Shown: piece by piece, positions 32,406-43,470 of the stretch
Layout of the letters: every line of letters starts with the position of its first letter
How positions within the stretch are numbered: the stretch's first letter is position 1
Assembly (NCBI GenBank): GCA_022606425.2
Contig: JAHDVF020000989.1
Coordinates: forward strand, 124,001-188,000
Length of the DNA: 64,000 nt
Reading direction: 5' to 3'
Source of the DNA: Lepidostoma basale
Lineage: Eukaryota > Arthropoda > Insecta > Trichoptera > Lepidostomatidae
Program-made: the position numbers and the translations under genes
Notes under the pieces: model-generated
The model's input: the letters and a program-made list of their open reading frames with translations, nothing else
The model's database searches: none
Told to the model about the DNA's origin: nothing

Positions 32406-32510
32406 ATGATATATAATTTGATAATGCCTTAGAGAGGCGAAACATGTCATTCCCACGAAATATAATATTTAAAAAAAAAAACAGGCGTTTTCATTCGTAT
32501 TAACAAAGCT
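32405..32510 (+). repeat. GAAACATGTC-family element, inactive box
   Basis: TTGATAATGCCTTAGAGAGG then CGAAACATGTCATTCCCACG and GGCGTTTTCATTCGTATTAA. Hairpin GCCTT/AGGC is kept; the box reads TTGATAA instead of CTGANGA. Confidence 0.6.
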
Positions 32511-33000
32511 TTTCTAAAACACGTGTCTTTTATCACAAATCCCGTATCAGCTTAATAATACTCGGTTACTAAAGTAAAAAATATCCCTCGAAAACCAACT
32601 ACATACGTCATTTCCGTCAGATGACACGCGGAAAAAGATATTTACAGCCGCGAAAAAAACTGCTATTTATCTAACGGGACCTACTGGGACCTCCAACAGG
32701 TTCCTAACCTCAAAAATTAACCCCCGAAAGTGAAAAAAACACCCCATTTTTTGTTCGTTTTGCGCTGGGGTGCTTTTTTGCAATGAATAGGCGGGTTTTA
32801 AGTATTTATTACTCAATTTAAGTGGATATTTTTAGGGACGGTAACAAAACAAAAAATGGCGCACTTGTTTTGGAATTTTTTTAACAGGTTTACTTCCGCA
32901 TTAAAAAGAGGGGATTTTATAAAATAAGGGGAGAGAGATATTTATCTTATTTATAACTTAAAAGCTGGAGCTAATAAAGAGGAGGAAATTTTGAATAATC
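32511..33000. other. Intergenic, GC-balanced island 32560-32960
   Basis: No gene recognised. Contains poly-A/T runs next to GGGTTTTAAG and GGCGCACTTG; could hold regulatory sites but nothing decisive. Confidence 0.3.
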
Positions 33001-33485
33001 TTCTTCTTCTTCTTTGCTAGCCTTCTTCCCGCTACTGCTGGATATAGGCCTCTTCCAATTTCTTCCACTCGTCTCTATCCTGCCCCCTTTGTATCCAAGA
33101 TTTTCCAACCCTTTTGACAATATAATCGGTCCATTTCATCGGTGGCCCTACGACACTTTGTCTATTTGCCCATGGTCTCCAACTGAGTATCCTGGGTGCC
33201 CATCTGTTGCCAAGTGTCCAGCCCATTGCCATTTCAATTTTGCCACTCGGTCCATGACGTCAGCAACTCTGGTGCGGCGTCTGATTTCTTCATTCCTTAT
33301 GCGGTCACGCAAGCTCACACCAAGTATCTGTCTTTCCATGGACCTTTGTGTACACCTTGCCTGTGGACACTTTTTGCCGTAAGGGTTGTCGTCTCTAGTC
33401 CGTATGTCATCATGGGCAGTATACACATGTCGTAGACATTCCTTTGAGACAAACCGGTATTTCATCATTTTCAAAGACATGTCTC
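33001..33485 (-). pseudogene. RTE-like RT C-terminal fragment
   Basis: - strand: YRFVSKECLRHVYTAHDDIR, RSMERQILGVSLRDRIRNEE, VAKLKWQWAGHLA, SWRPW and KLEEAYIQQ. One frameshift near 33200. Ends in an (AAG)n tract. Confidence 0.75.
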
Positions 33486-33711
33486 AGTTTACCAAAATGA
33501 ACCATGAATAATATGTACCATTAATTACAAGTTCTTTTAACCGTGTTTTGATTTATAGTTAATTTTGTTTCAACCACCGAAACTATAATTAATACGAATT
33601 AAATTAATAAATGTTATGGGAATGACATATTTTACCTCTAAAACACAAAAAATGTCTTAACAAGATGAAACATGAGGTTTCCATAAAAATAAAATAAATC
33701 GTCTAGTATTA

Positions 33712-34165
33712 CTAACTAACTAACTAACCATCACGCCATTTCCCCGGAGGGGTAGGCAGAGAGGATGGATCGCCACATCGCTCTCGGGATTTCTCTACAT
33801 TTATACATCGTACCATGCACGCACGTCAATTATTCCGACCTCGAATGTGACCGCCTTTTAGAAATTGATTAATTTTATCATACCATATTTTCCTCGGTCG
33901 TCCTCGGCTTCTTTTTCCACTCACGCTGCTTGTGTACAACTTTTTAACCATTCTACTCTCATCCATTCGTTCCATATGTCCAAACCATCTCAGGGACCCT
34001 TTTTTAATTTTATCCATGATGCATTCATCTGCCTTAGATTTCTTTCTTATTTCATCGTTCGGTATTCTATCATACAACGCACATTCTTCTTAGTGATCTT
34101 ATTTCTACGGCGTTTATCCTGCTTTCATCCTTCTTTTGCCAGCTCCAAGCTTCACTTCGTCTTGT
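33712..34165 (-). pseudogene. RTE-like RT 3' end, (TTAG)n subfamily
   Basis: Reversed tail ACTAACTAACTAACCATCAC, then - strand MYDRIPNDEIRKKSKADECI, KKGSLRWFGHMERMDESRMV and RGRPRKIWYDKINQFLKGGH. Confidence 0.8.
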
Positions 34166-34309
34166 ATTCATATTTTAAAATGGAGTTTTACATCATTGCT
34201 CAATTAATACACTGACATTTATCAGAGCTAACGTTAAAGTAACAATAATAATCTATTACAATAGTTTGATTGAGGAAATTTGAACGAAGAGATAATTCTA
34301 ATTCTAAAG

Positions 34310-34443
34310 AAAATGAATGCAGTCCAATTGACGTGCATGTGTACCACTATATATGAATGTAGAGCAATGAAAAAATCGTAGAAAAATGTGGCGGTTCATC
34401 CTCTTTATCTATATTTTCGAGAAATGGCATGATGGATAGATGA
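34310..34443 (+). pseudogene. RTE-like 3' end, decayed
   Basis: GTGCATGTGTACCACTATAT and GTGGCGGTTCATCCTCTTTA up to GGCATGATGGATAG: a diverged last 130 bp of the subfamily. Confidence 0.55.
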
Positions 34444-34555
34444 TTTGGAAAAATATTTCGATTAAACTGAAGAAGAATTTTTAAAATGAATACGAAATAA
34501 ATTGTCATCATTTCGTCTTCTTTATTATTATTAACTTTAATTACTGTTAAAATTT

Positions 34556-34932
34556 GAAACACTGTTATAATATCACAATTTCTGTTTATTTACTGTTTCG
34601 CCAACCGATGTTGGCATCATCAGGTGTTACAATAAACTAAAATAACAACTGAAAAGACTTACTATTTATAGGGCAAAAAACTCATTAGTGTGTGATAGAA
34701 AAAAATTAGTATGCGAAATCTGTTGACAATTTTACAAACAAATATAACAAAGGTGGGAAAAAACAGTGATTAGAAGGGATAATTATACATACAAGAAATG
34801 AAAGGATATTGTCGCAGTTAAAATTAATTAGGTGAAGAAGCTACAAATAATGTTATTATATTAGCCAACACAATAAAAGTTCAGTAAATAAACAGAAATT
34901 GTGATATTATAACAGTGTTTTAAATTGTAACA
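34556..34932 (-). mobile_element. Element with terminal inverted repeats and hammerhead-like motif
   Basis: Left TIR (ACACTGTTATAATATCACAA at 34559) and right TIR (TTGTGATATTATAACAGTGT at 34896) are about 45 bp inverted repeats, also sharing TTTCTGTTTATTTACTG. No ORF. The motif at 34590-34625 lies just inside the left TIR. Sequence after the right TIR (GTGTTTCGGCCAAAACAATG) recurs at about 5850-5880. Confidence 0.75.
34590..34625 (-). ncRNA. Hammerhead-ribozyme-like motif
   Basis: - strand: CTGATGA (34623 to 34617), extra T, perfect 6-bp stem II GCCAAC-ATCG-GTTGGC, GAAA (34599-34596), then ACAGT and A, a possible NUH site GUA. Stem I is not evident. Confidence 0.5.
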
Positions 34933-34999
34933 GTAATAATGTTGAAGTATCATAGTGTTTCGGCCAAAACAATGGACTATTTTATTAACTTTAACTTTA

Positions 35000-35215
35000 T
35001 TATTATAATGATTTTGTTGAATCGCTCTTTACATCATTACAGCGCAAACCAAATCGATGTAAAGGGTATAGCTATCATATTGATTCTCATGATTTGTGAA
35101 AGATAGCCAATCTATCGGCATTTTATTGCCACGTGAATTATTCACCAAACTAAAGACAGTGTGATAATCACACTGCCATCGTCGGGAGTCGAACTTGGTC
35201 TAGTCCATATGGCTA
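35000..35215 (-). repeat. tRNA-derived SINE copy
   Basis: Reverse-oriented: ATCGCTCTTTACATCATTAC, CAAATCGATGTAAAGGG, TATCATATTGATTCTCATGA, GTGTGATAATCACACTGCCA and GGGAGTCGAACTT (B-box complement). Confidence 0.7.
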
Positions 35216-35619
35216 TGGTATGGTGTGAGTCATTGAAGAATATCATGGTAGTTTTGAAGATACGGCATGAGTGGTAATGGTAACAGTTAAATTAAAACCT
35301 CGCCCATTGGTCAGCGAGGAGAGGGGGCGGTTTTGAGTTGTGACTAATGCCGAACAGTTTCATTATCCCTGGGGTTAAATCTACCCCCACAACAAAACAA
35401 CAATAGGGGTATTGGGTAGGTGAGATCTTTCTAAATTACTGTTAATCTCAAAACTCAGAATATTCCTATAGTCAGGGCTGTATCTAAAATTATATTAAAA
35501 TTATGCATTTAAAAAACAATTCGCTTGTGTTTGGGTAAACGCGCTTAAAAGAGACAGCAGAGAAGACATGGGCGTTGAAATAAGGATTGGTGCTGGAAAT
35601 AATGTTAATACTTAAATAT

Positions 35620-35945
35620 TATTACGTATGTATACATGGTGTCTCAAAATAATGTTTAGTTTGTTTAGCTTACTGCGTGAACACAATTCGAAGGGGGCAG
35701 GGGGTATGTCAATCAGTAGCCTGGCTCTTGGAAATTCAGTCGCTATGGAGCGTTTCTCAGGAGCGGAGCGCGCGTTGTGCATACATTTTTTTTTTACAAA
35801 AACGGTGATCGGCAACTGAAGTGCGTAGAAGATTCTGCGATATTCGAGGTTTTATTCGAAAATGGTTCAAAAAGTTTTAAGATACCGGTACATCACTGGA
35901 AAAACCAGAATCCGAGCGACCAAAATCATCAAAAACGGTAGAATA
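35620..35945 (+). pseudogene. Transposase-like N-terminal helix-turn-helix remnant
   Basis: From ATG 35743 one frame reads MERFSGAERALCIHFFFT. After a frameshift it continues FCDIRGFIRKWFKKF and DTGTSLEKPESERPKS. This resembles the N-terminal HTH region (W-KF-ETG-S ... K-P-GRP) of mariner-related or DUF4817-type transposon proteins. Two frameshifts and a stop; no DDE domain follows. Confidence 0.5.
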
Positions 35946-35959
35946 CATGGAGGGTGTTC

Positions 35960-36525
35960 AGTTTGTCGATTATCGATTATATAGAAGACCTGGAGAATGG
36001 AGAGAGATAGCCAGGGTCAGAAGCCAGTGGAGGACTGTTATGGAATTAGGTCTGATTCCACACCAGGATGTAGCTCCAAGAAAAAAAAAACGAATAAGTT
36101 TATTAGAAAATGTGAATGGAACATAAAACCATATAAAACAAAAGTTTAATGTCGGCAATGTCAGAAGTCGGAGAAATCGACATGCGTGCAAGCCACACTG
36201 AATGAAATTAGATGTCTCTCTGGATAAAATATTGTGAAAGTTTCATGGTTTCTTTTATTCGTTAATTTTGGCAAACGGCTTGATAGTTAGTTATTCTTAT
36301 TCTTCCTTGTTGTTGACCTATATGGTCTGTTCTCCGGAGTGTTGCTCCTCCTGTGAGGTAGATTCCCAGCTGACCTTCCATCTTTTAGGAGGTCTTCCAC
36401 GAGGACGAGTCCCATGAGGCTGATTATGCAATGAGGGAAGTCTAATGGTGTCCATTCTTTGAACATGATCGTACCAGTCTCTTTTTCGCTGTCTGCTCCA
36501 TCTTATAATATCCTCAACCGATAGT
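35960..36525. pseudogene. RTE-like fragments (+ then -)
   Basis: 36130-36290 (+): TCAGAAGTCGGAGAAATCGA ... CGGCTTGATAGTTAGTTATT, the (TTAG)n end. 36298-36525 (-): RQRKRDWYDHVQRMDTIRLP, RGRPPKRWKVSWESTSQEEQ, like 7380-7577. Confidence 0.6.
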
Positions 36526-36529
36526 TTGT

Positions 36530-36975
36530 TGGATGTTAAGGTGTTATGTGTGGTCTGTTCTGTTATATGGGTGTGAGACATGGACATTAAAAGTAAATAC
36601 AATGAACCGGTTAGAGGCATTTGATATGTGGCTTCACCGAAGAATGTTCAGGATCCCATGGACAGACAGAGTGACGAACACTCACCGAAGAATGTTTAGG
36701 ATCCCATGGACAGACAGAGTGACGAACACAGAAGTCCTGAATCGTGCAGGAGTAAATAGAGAGCTGCTGACATTGATAAAAGTCCGCAAGATTTCATATC
36801 TGGGTCACGTTCTACGAGGAGAAAAATATCGCCTGCTGCATCTAATTTTGAAGGAAAAAATAGAGGGTCGCAGGGGGGCAGGGAAAAATATGGCATCCCG
36901 GACAGCGCAGGATAGGGAAGAGTTTACCAGAGTGATCACCAACGTCGGGGGGACCTGACAGGGCACTTTAAGAAG
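36530..36975 (+). pseudogene. RTE-like RT fragment with 48-bp internal duplication
   Basis: CYVWSVLLYGCETWTLKVN, RLEAFDMWLHRRMFRIPWTD, IKVRKISYLGHVLRGEKYRL, then AQDREEFTRVITNVGGT and an (AAG)n end. The segment HRRMFRIPWTDRVTNT is encoded twice in tandem (36635-36682 and 36683-36730). A sister copy at 52900-53215 has it once. Confidence 0.75.
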
Positions 36976-37394
36976 AAGAAGAAGATAGTTTGTCATTAAG
37001 TTTTATTTATGTATTACAGAATGAAATAATAAAATCAGTTAAATTAAAAAACCAATTTTTTGTATCAAAATCGCGCCTATAAGTCAAAAATTATATTATG
37101 GATCATTCAAAAAATATTTTTTTAATGTTCAGTTTAAGGTAACCCTACTCAGCGCCCATCTCGCGCACGCGCTTCGATTGTCAGCCGGCTCTGGTGGATT
37201 TATGATTATATGTGCAGGGCCGCCTCGGACACTGGCCCCCTCCCAGGGCAGAGCCCTAATAGGGCAGATCAGGGCTGACCAGCGGCCGGACATTGCCTAT
37301 TGTGAGAACAGTCAGACTGGACATGAATTATTAGTTTAAGTAATGTGCGCCGATGAAATTGCATTTTTGTTTTACCGCGAATTTTTTATATAAC
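36976..37394. other. Intergenic, with GC-rich segment 37140-37310
   Basis: 37200-37300 is GC-rich (GCCGCCTCGGACACTGGCCC). No ORF or family recognised. Confidence 0.3.
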
Positions 37395-38215
37395 AAAATA
37401 AAACAACTAACTATCCATCACGCCGTCTCCCCGAAAGGGGTAGGCAGAAATAATGGACTGCCACACTTTTCTTTCCTGCCATATTTCTCTCGCTTCCTCA
37501 ACATTCATACATCGTGTCATGCACACGGGTTGATTTCTCTGACTCCTCACATGGCCGACATTCAATATTTTATTTATTTGATTTACATCGTTAACATATA
37601 CTTTTTTACCATTCTTTCTTCATTCATTCTTTCCATATGTCCAAACTATCTTAATGATCCTTTCATTATTTTGTTCATAACATCATCATTCGCACCGCAT
37701 TCACTTCTTATATTCTTTTTATATTCGATGTACTAATTGAGATTTATATCGTTCTCTCGATGATTTTGAAATGAAGCTTGGAGTTGGCAGAAGAAAGATG
37801 AAAGTAGTATCAATGCTGTAGTAATGAGGCCACCAAAAAGAATGTGAGGAAAAACAAGGTATGATAGAATATCTAATGATGAAGTAAGAAAGATATGTAA
37901 GGCGGATGAATACGTCCTAAATAAAATTAAGAAAGTGTCACAAAGATGGTTTGGACAAATGGAATGAATGGATGAGGGAAGAATGGTTAAAAATATATAC
38001 GAGTAGTGTGAATGGAAAAAGAAGTCGAAGTAGGCCAAGATAGACATGGCATGACAAAATTAACTAAATACTGAAAGGCGGCCACGTTCGAAGTAGGAAC
38101 AATCGACGAGCGCGCATGTCACGATGTATGAATGTAGAAATTGCGTGAGATTTATCAGGATAGAATAGTGTGGCGGTCCATTCTACCTCTCTAGGGAAAT
38201 AGGGTGATTTTCCAA
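37395..38215. pseudogene. RTE-like 3' ends in opposite orientation
   Basis: 37400-37730 (-): tail AACTAACTATCCATCACGCC and body to the CATTCGCACCGCATTC region. 37765-38215 (+): GAGTTGGCAGAAGAAAGATG ... TGGCATGACAAAATTAACTA ... TGTGGCGGTCCATTCTACC. Both with many stops. Confidence 0.7.
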
Positions 38216-38320
38216 ACATTCGAAACATGTCGAGAAAAATTTACTAAAAAGTGGAAAAAACAGTGTTTTAATTTCATAAAAGTATTCGTCATTATGGAAT
38301 TCCACAGTGTTAAAAGGTAT
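38205..38320 (+). repeat. Hammerhead-like element copy, box lost
   Basis: ATTCGAAACATGTCGAGAAA then AAAGTGGAAAAAACAGTG and CATTATGGAATTCCACAGTG; matches 13030-13125. Joined directly to an RTE-like 3' end on its left. Confidence 0.55.
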
Positions 38321-38414
38321 GGAATAAATAAGAAGTGTGTGAAATTTTGTTTATAATTTGTAGTTTTCTTTTTAATCACTATATAATAATAATACGTGAA
38401 TAAGTCAGTAAAGC

Positions 38415-38880
38415 CTCTGCAGTGTCAGGATGCCTGAAGAATCTGGTCTGGAAGAACAAGCACATGCGTATCGACAGCAAGATCAGAATTTATAAAACAT
38501 GCGTGCGACCTATCATGACGTACGCTGTAGAGACGCGGGCTGACACTGTGGGAATCAAGAGACTACTAAGAACATCGGAGATGAAGGTCCTAAGATCGAT
38601 TACTGGAAAAACCTTCCGAGATCGTGTCCGCAACGTAGACATAAGAAAAACTTGCGAAATAGAGGATATCGTTCAGTGGAGTAGATCCAGAAGAAGATAC
38701 TGGAGGAACCATGTAGCCCGAATGGATGGTGACAGACTTGCATATATAGCCGCTTATGAAATCCCCTCCGGACACCGCCTACCTGGAAGACCGCTTAAGA
38801 GATGGAGGGACAGCTGAATCTCATCATCCGACGAGATATGATTTCTGTGTCACAGATCGCCAGAAGAATTATTATAAGGT
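38415..38880 (+). pseudogene. RTE-like RT C-terminal fragment
   Basis: About 130 open residues: KIRIYKTCVRPIMTYAVETR, LRSITGKTFRDRVRNVDIRK, RSRRRYWRNHVARMDGDRLA, PGRPLKRWRDS. Related to 8700-9170. Confidence 0.75.
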
Positions 38881-39060
38881 TAATTTGATTAGCGCCGTTT
38901 TCGTGAATAACTTCACCTCAAGGGCGCTTTGACAATGTTTTTAGTCATGAGAGCTGCATCTGACAACAGTATTCAGATAATAGTTATTATATTTTATGCG
39001 ATATATTGAAAATGTTGGTTTTTAGGTAAGATTCAAAATCAGTCGGATTGTCAATGCATC
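38881..39060 (-). repeat. CR1/L2-like 3' tail copy
   Basis: TAGCGCCGTTTTCGTGAATA, ACCTCAAGGGCGCTTTGACA and GAGAGCTGCATCTGACAACA; same order as 47990-48120. Confidence 0.65.
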
Positions 39061-39545
39061 ACTGTCGGCGCAGTGTCCGTGCAGTTTTGAAATGGCAATA
39101 TTGTATTGATTTTTTACCCTATAGTCAAGTCCCCCACTCCGTTTTGCAGCCTCTCTACCATATCTCGATATTTTGATACAATCGTCTCTTTTTTCTCCGT
39201 ATTTCCGTTGACGCGTCACCATTCTAAACTGCTATTTAACATTTCACTTAAATTAATTATCCAAAATAAAAAGCACAAATACATTATTACCACTTCAATA
39301 AACTTTGCCATAAAATTGTACAGAACAAAATAAAATACTGACATTAAATGACAATAGATTAGTTTAAAAAACAAAATACTCCAAATAAATCAATTTAAAA
39401 AAAATAATAATTAACCTTTCCCTTACGGTGCTAAAATAAAAACGCGCGTTCCGGTGTTGGGTAGTCAGTACGCGATCAAAAATTAGCGATTTTAAATCGG
39501 AAAAATAAGAACATTCATAGCTAATCCCCTTAATTAATTATAATT
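39061..39545. other. AT-rich intergenic sequence
   Basis: No gene or repeat recognised. Confidence 0.4.
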
Positions 39546-39549
39546 GATA

Positions 39550-39790
39550 GATAATCAAATGATTTTACTGAAATCTCTTGATGGAAGTTCATTTTAAATA
39601 ATAATTAAATAAAACGATGTTTTTTAACTACTTCCACTTTTGTCTTTATTAAGACAGCGACCGGCTTAAAATTTTAGGTATTCGGTATCCGGTTTCGCCA
39701 GGCTCGCAGGCGAAACCGGTCGCTGTCTAAATAAAGACAAAAGTGGAAGTAGTTAAAAAACATCGTTTTATTTAATTATTATTATAATTG
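39550..39790. repeat. Foldback element with ACCGGTC motif, copy 1
   Basis: Left arm about 39590-39665 (AAAACGATGTTTTTTAACTA, CTTCCACTTTTGTC) and right arm 39718-39785 are inverted. The centre holds GGTTTCGCCAGGCTCGC and GGCGAAACCGGTCGCTGTC. The second copy is at 43242-43470, sharing 80 bp of left flank. Confidence 0.85.
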
Positions 39791-40189
39791 AAGTAAAAAA
39801 TTATAATAATTGAGATTCATTTGCTGAAAACATTAAAAAAACCATCTGGTAACGCTCACGGAACAGGCATAGGTCCACTCTGGTTGCAAGCCCGAGAGCT
39901 ACTGCCAGCGGCAGTGAGAACATTGAGTTCCTCGCGCTTCCACAGTGAAGTATGCCAGAGTGAGATGCGAATATAGTGTCGCGCACTCATAGTGCAATTT
40001 GTTTTCGATGTTCACAAAATACCTCCGATGTACCCGATAAATTCTGATTATTATTAATATTATTTTTTAAATCAATGCATAAATATATTATGGAGGAATA
40101 CCTAAAATTTTAACCTTGTATTTATTATGTTTATAGAGATATTTATGGTTTTTAGAAGAAACGTGTAGAAAATACCCATCATAGGGAAG
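39791..40189. other. Intergenic sequence
   Basis: 39840-39990 has balanced composition but no ORF with a recognisable domain. Confidence 0.3.
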
Positions 40190-40430
40190 GGAGGGTTAAG
40201 AGAGTATAGATAACAATGTGAATGGAATGCGAATTCGAAGACGGAAGAAACATGGTAGGACGAAATTAATCGAATTTGTATTTGGGCCATGTAAGAAGTC
40301 CGAAGAATCGATGTACGTGTGTGACTCGCTGTATGAATGTGGAGGATCGCATGGTTGTCAGGATGGCATGGCGGTCCTTTCTCTCTGCCTACCCTTTCGG
40401 GGAAGTAGCGTGAAGATTTGTTTGTTCGAT
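40190..40430 (+). pseudogene. RTE-like 3' end
   Basis: ATGTGAATGGAATGCGAATT, CATGGTAGGACGAAATTAAT, GGCGGTCCTTTCTCTCTGCC and an end GTGAAGATTTGTTTGTTCG, nearest to the (GTT)n subfamily. Confidence 0.65.
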
Positions 40431-40916
40431 TATTCTCTAGACAAAATACAACATTTTTTTTACGAATGCGGAACAATATATTTAAAAAATATCATAATTA
40501 CAAACGACTGTATTAAATCTATTAAATTGAAACTCTGTCATAAGTTATTTCACAACACATATGTCTAAGTGATCTCATATCTACAGTATTTATTCTTCTT
40601 CTCTCTGTTCTGTGGTTCGTGTTGGTAATTGACATTTTCGCTATTGTTGATGAATTGTTTATTTGTTCCATTTTCGTTTTCATTGTGAAAACCATGCAAT
40701 TTGTAAATTAATAAATTATCATTGAGCGTAGATCGGATTTAAAAAAAACAAGTTTTCTTTTGTTAACTCTCCTCTATATTACAACGCCCTCGAAAACTAT
40801 AATGGAATAATTCAAATTTCCTTTAAAACAAATTGTAAACATTTTCTTAAATACACTTTTGACAACTGCCAAAATCCTGTTGAACCCACTTTTTGTCTAT
40901 CAATTAGAACATTTCT

Positions 40917-40960
40917 GTAACCCTGACGAAGTTCCGGAGGGAGCGAAACCGGTTGGTTCA
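40917..40960 (+). ncRNA. Hammerhead-ribozyme-like motif, ACCGGT type
   Basis: Stem I AACC (40919-40922) pairs with GGTT (40955-40958). CTGACGA box at 40923-40929, extra A, stem II GTTCC/GGGAGC (5 bp, one G-T), GAAA at 40945-40948, palindrome ACCGGT, then T (NUH = GUU). All conserved parts are present apart from the inserted A. Confidence 0.5.
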
Positions 40961-40984
40961 TAAAACAGATAAAGTGGTGCAAAC

Positions 40985-41470
40985 TAATTTCATTATGTAT
41001 GGAAGGGTAGAATGGAACTGGCAAAAGAAGGATGAAATTAAAATAAATGCAGTAGAAATGATATCTCTTAGACGAATGTGAGGATACTCTGTGTATGATG
41101 GAGTGGCGAATGAAAATATAAAAAGTGAATGCGGTGCGAATTATGGTGTTATGAACAAAACAATGAAAGGATCATTAAGATGGTTTGGACACATGGAAAG
41201 AATGAATGAAGAATAAATGGTAAAAAAATTATATGTTAACGATGTAGATGGAACTAGAAATAGCGGAAGACCGAGGAAAACGCGGCACAATCAAATAAAT
41301 CAAATATTGAATGTTGGCCACGTGAGGAATCAGAGAAATTGACGCGCGTGCATGACACGATGTATGAATGTTGAGGAATCGAGAGAAATATGTCAGGATA
41401 GAAAAGTGTGGCAGTCCATTCTTTCTGCCTACCCCTTCGACGTAATGGTTAGTTAGTTAGTTAGTTATAA
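40985..41470 (+). pseudogene. RTE-like RT 3' end, (TTAG)n subfamily
   Basis: GGCAAAAGAAGGATGAAATT, TGGTTTGGACACATGGAAAG, CACGATGTATGAATGTTGAG and GTAATGGTTAGTTAGTTAG. In-frame stops after VEMISLRRM and MNEE. Confidence 0.75.
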
Positions 41471-41544
41471 TGGTGCAAAAAATAAAATATGTAAGTGTTT
41501 TAAAATTATGTAGATTTGATAATGTTTATTATTTGTATTATATA

Positions 41545-41625
41545 GATTTGATAATGTCGTAATGAAGCGAAACATGTCATTCCCATAAAAATAATTAAAC
41601 TTCTATAAATCAAACGTTTCCATTT
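41545..41625 (+). repeat. GAAACATGTC-family element, inactive box
   Basis: TTTGATAATGTCGTAATGAA then GCGAAACATGTCATTCCCAT. The hairpin is partly lost and the box reads TTGATAA. Confidence 0.55.
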
Positions 41626-42499
41626 TTAAGAAACAAAAAAAAAGTTTAAGAACGTAATCTGAATTTGAAAGAATCATCTAAAGTTGTATGTCAATAATGT
41701 AATATTCAGACATTTTAATAATCATATTACCAATATAAATATTTATTATCCATATTAAAAAATATTTCCCCTTCGGCGCGTGCATGACCGTAAATCCGAA
41801 TAAAAATATTCCCCATTCACAAAGAACCCAAAAAGCATACACGTGTCCATCTTTTGTAAGACGCGAGATTAAACGCTTTTAAAAAAAGAATCGTTGAAAA
41901 CCTCAACAGAATCTCGGGCAGATCAGTAGACACCCATCGTATCAAATTCCCCGTGAAAAAAATGCATAAATAAAATTAAGGTCAGAAAAGAATAAAATTA
42001 TCAAAAGAAAAAATATTGCTTACATTGTAACAATATCTGGGGAGCTTGTAACGTCCGTTTTGGTGAGGAGGAAACGCGAATTTCCTTTCTTGATCTTTCC
42101 TTTATCCCGTCTAACCTCCATTCCTTTAATCGCGCGAACAAAGATGCAGGCTATAAATAAATACGATTTTTTTGTGTCAAAAACGGGGAGCCAGCGCGTT
42201 CCTGGGGGAACAAACTGACCAACGTTCAATGGCTATCGAATTGAAAAAGAGGACTTTAAAATATGCCTAAAAATCCCGCTTAACGCGAGGGGACAATCGC
42301 TCGAGAGCGAAAATAAGGGAAAAAGAGAAAAAAATATATGTGCAATCTACAAAATACAGTGGTATTGGTATCATAGAGGGGCACATAGGCGCAACAACAA
42401 TGTTTTTCTAGGGGGGAATTTATTCAATAATTTAATGTAATAAGTGAGAAATTGTGAAACGGTTTAGACAAAACTAATTAGATACTTTTTTTTGTTTTA
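41626..42499. other. Intergenic, GC-balanced island 41770-42320
   Basis: The longest island in the window that matches no other segment. The - strand frame 42020-42229 shows no domain. Role unknown. Confidence 0.35.
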
Positions 42500-42790
42500 T
42501 CGTTCCATATGTCCAAACCATCTCAGGCAGTGTACCATCCCATACCATCCCATACAAGCAGTGTGAGTGGGAAGAGAAGCCATGGAAGACCAAGGGAAGC
42601 ATGGCATGAAAAAATTAATCAAATACTAAAATTCGGAAGAATCGACCATCTTTAAAAATAGTTATCGGAAACAAGAATATATCAATAAAAGCGAAAAAGG
42701 CCGTTCACAATGGAGTTCTGGTCCCAACTCTATGTATGGAAGCGAAGCATGGAACTGGCAGAAGAAAGATGAGAGCAGAGCCTCTACGCT
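42500..42790. pseudogene. Scrambled RTE-like pieces
   Basis: 42500-42530 is a - strand scrap (CCATATGTCCAAACCATCTC). 42555-42650 and 42655-42780 are + strand pieces in inverted gene order (3' segment before the YGSEAWNWQKKDES segment). Confidence 0.6.
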
Positions 42791-43241
42791 ATTGTGTTCA
42801 ACATGTGCCTATTTGTCAAGAACCATGTACATCATTGTTCAAGAAACAATAAATAAGAATAGAGTTAGTTTTGTGCAAATGCGATACGCCACTGGCGGGT
42901 TCATTTTTTTTTTTTTGCATTTTTGGAAGCAGCTTTGAAGGGGATGTCGGACAATGGTCGCGGCGGGCACACTTCGAGCACGCTTTGTCCGACCCTAAAG
43001 CAACCTCGAGAATCCAAAAGAGTGGAGTTAGATTTTTTTTTTGTTAATTTTTTCGACCCGCCCGGTGTTCGCGCTGGGCAGCGACGACGCGCATGTAAAA
43101 TTGGCCATTCTATCGGACTTTTGACTGCAATGATATGCATTATACCGCTTTCAATTTAGAAATATCGATTCATAACTGCGTGCCTACCAATAGATGAACA
43201 TTTATCCGCAAAAAAAAAAAAAATTTAAACTTACAAATTGA
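42791..43241. other. Intergenic, GC-rich segment 42930-43140
   Basis: GGACAATGGTCGCGGCGGGC and CGACGACGCGCATGT stand out in composition. Both strands have short frames with no domain. Unknown. Confidence 0.35.
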
Positions 43242-43470
43242 GATAATCAAATGATTTTACTGAAATCTCTTGATGGAAGTTCATTTTAAATAATAATTAA
43301 ATAAAACGATGTTTTTTAACTACTTCCACTTTTGTCTTTATTTAGACAGCGACCGGTTTCGCCAGGCTCGCTGGCATCAGTTGGCACCAGTCTGTCGATG
43401 CCAGCGAGCCTGGCGAAACCGGTCGCTCAAATAAGACAAAAGTTGAAGTAGTTAAAACATCGTTTTTTTA
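43242..43470. repeat. Foldback element with ACCGGTC motif, copy 2
   Basis: Same family as 39550-39790. The two internal GCGAAACCGGTCGC motifs point outward (43355 on the - strand, 43410 on the + strand), separated by CATCAGTTGGCACCAGTCTG. Confidence 0.85.

Noticed and set aside
42901..43159. Small gene in the GC-rich segment
   Set aside because: Both strands have frames of about 80 codons that end at homopolymer runs; no recognisable motif or splice sites.
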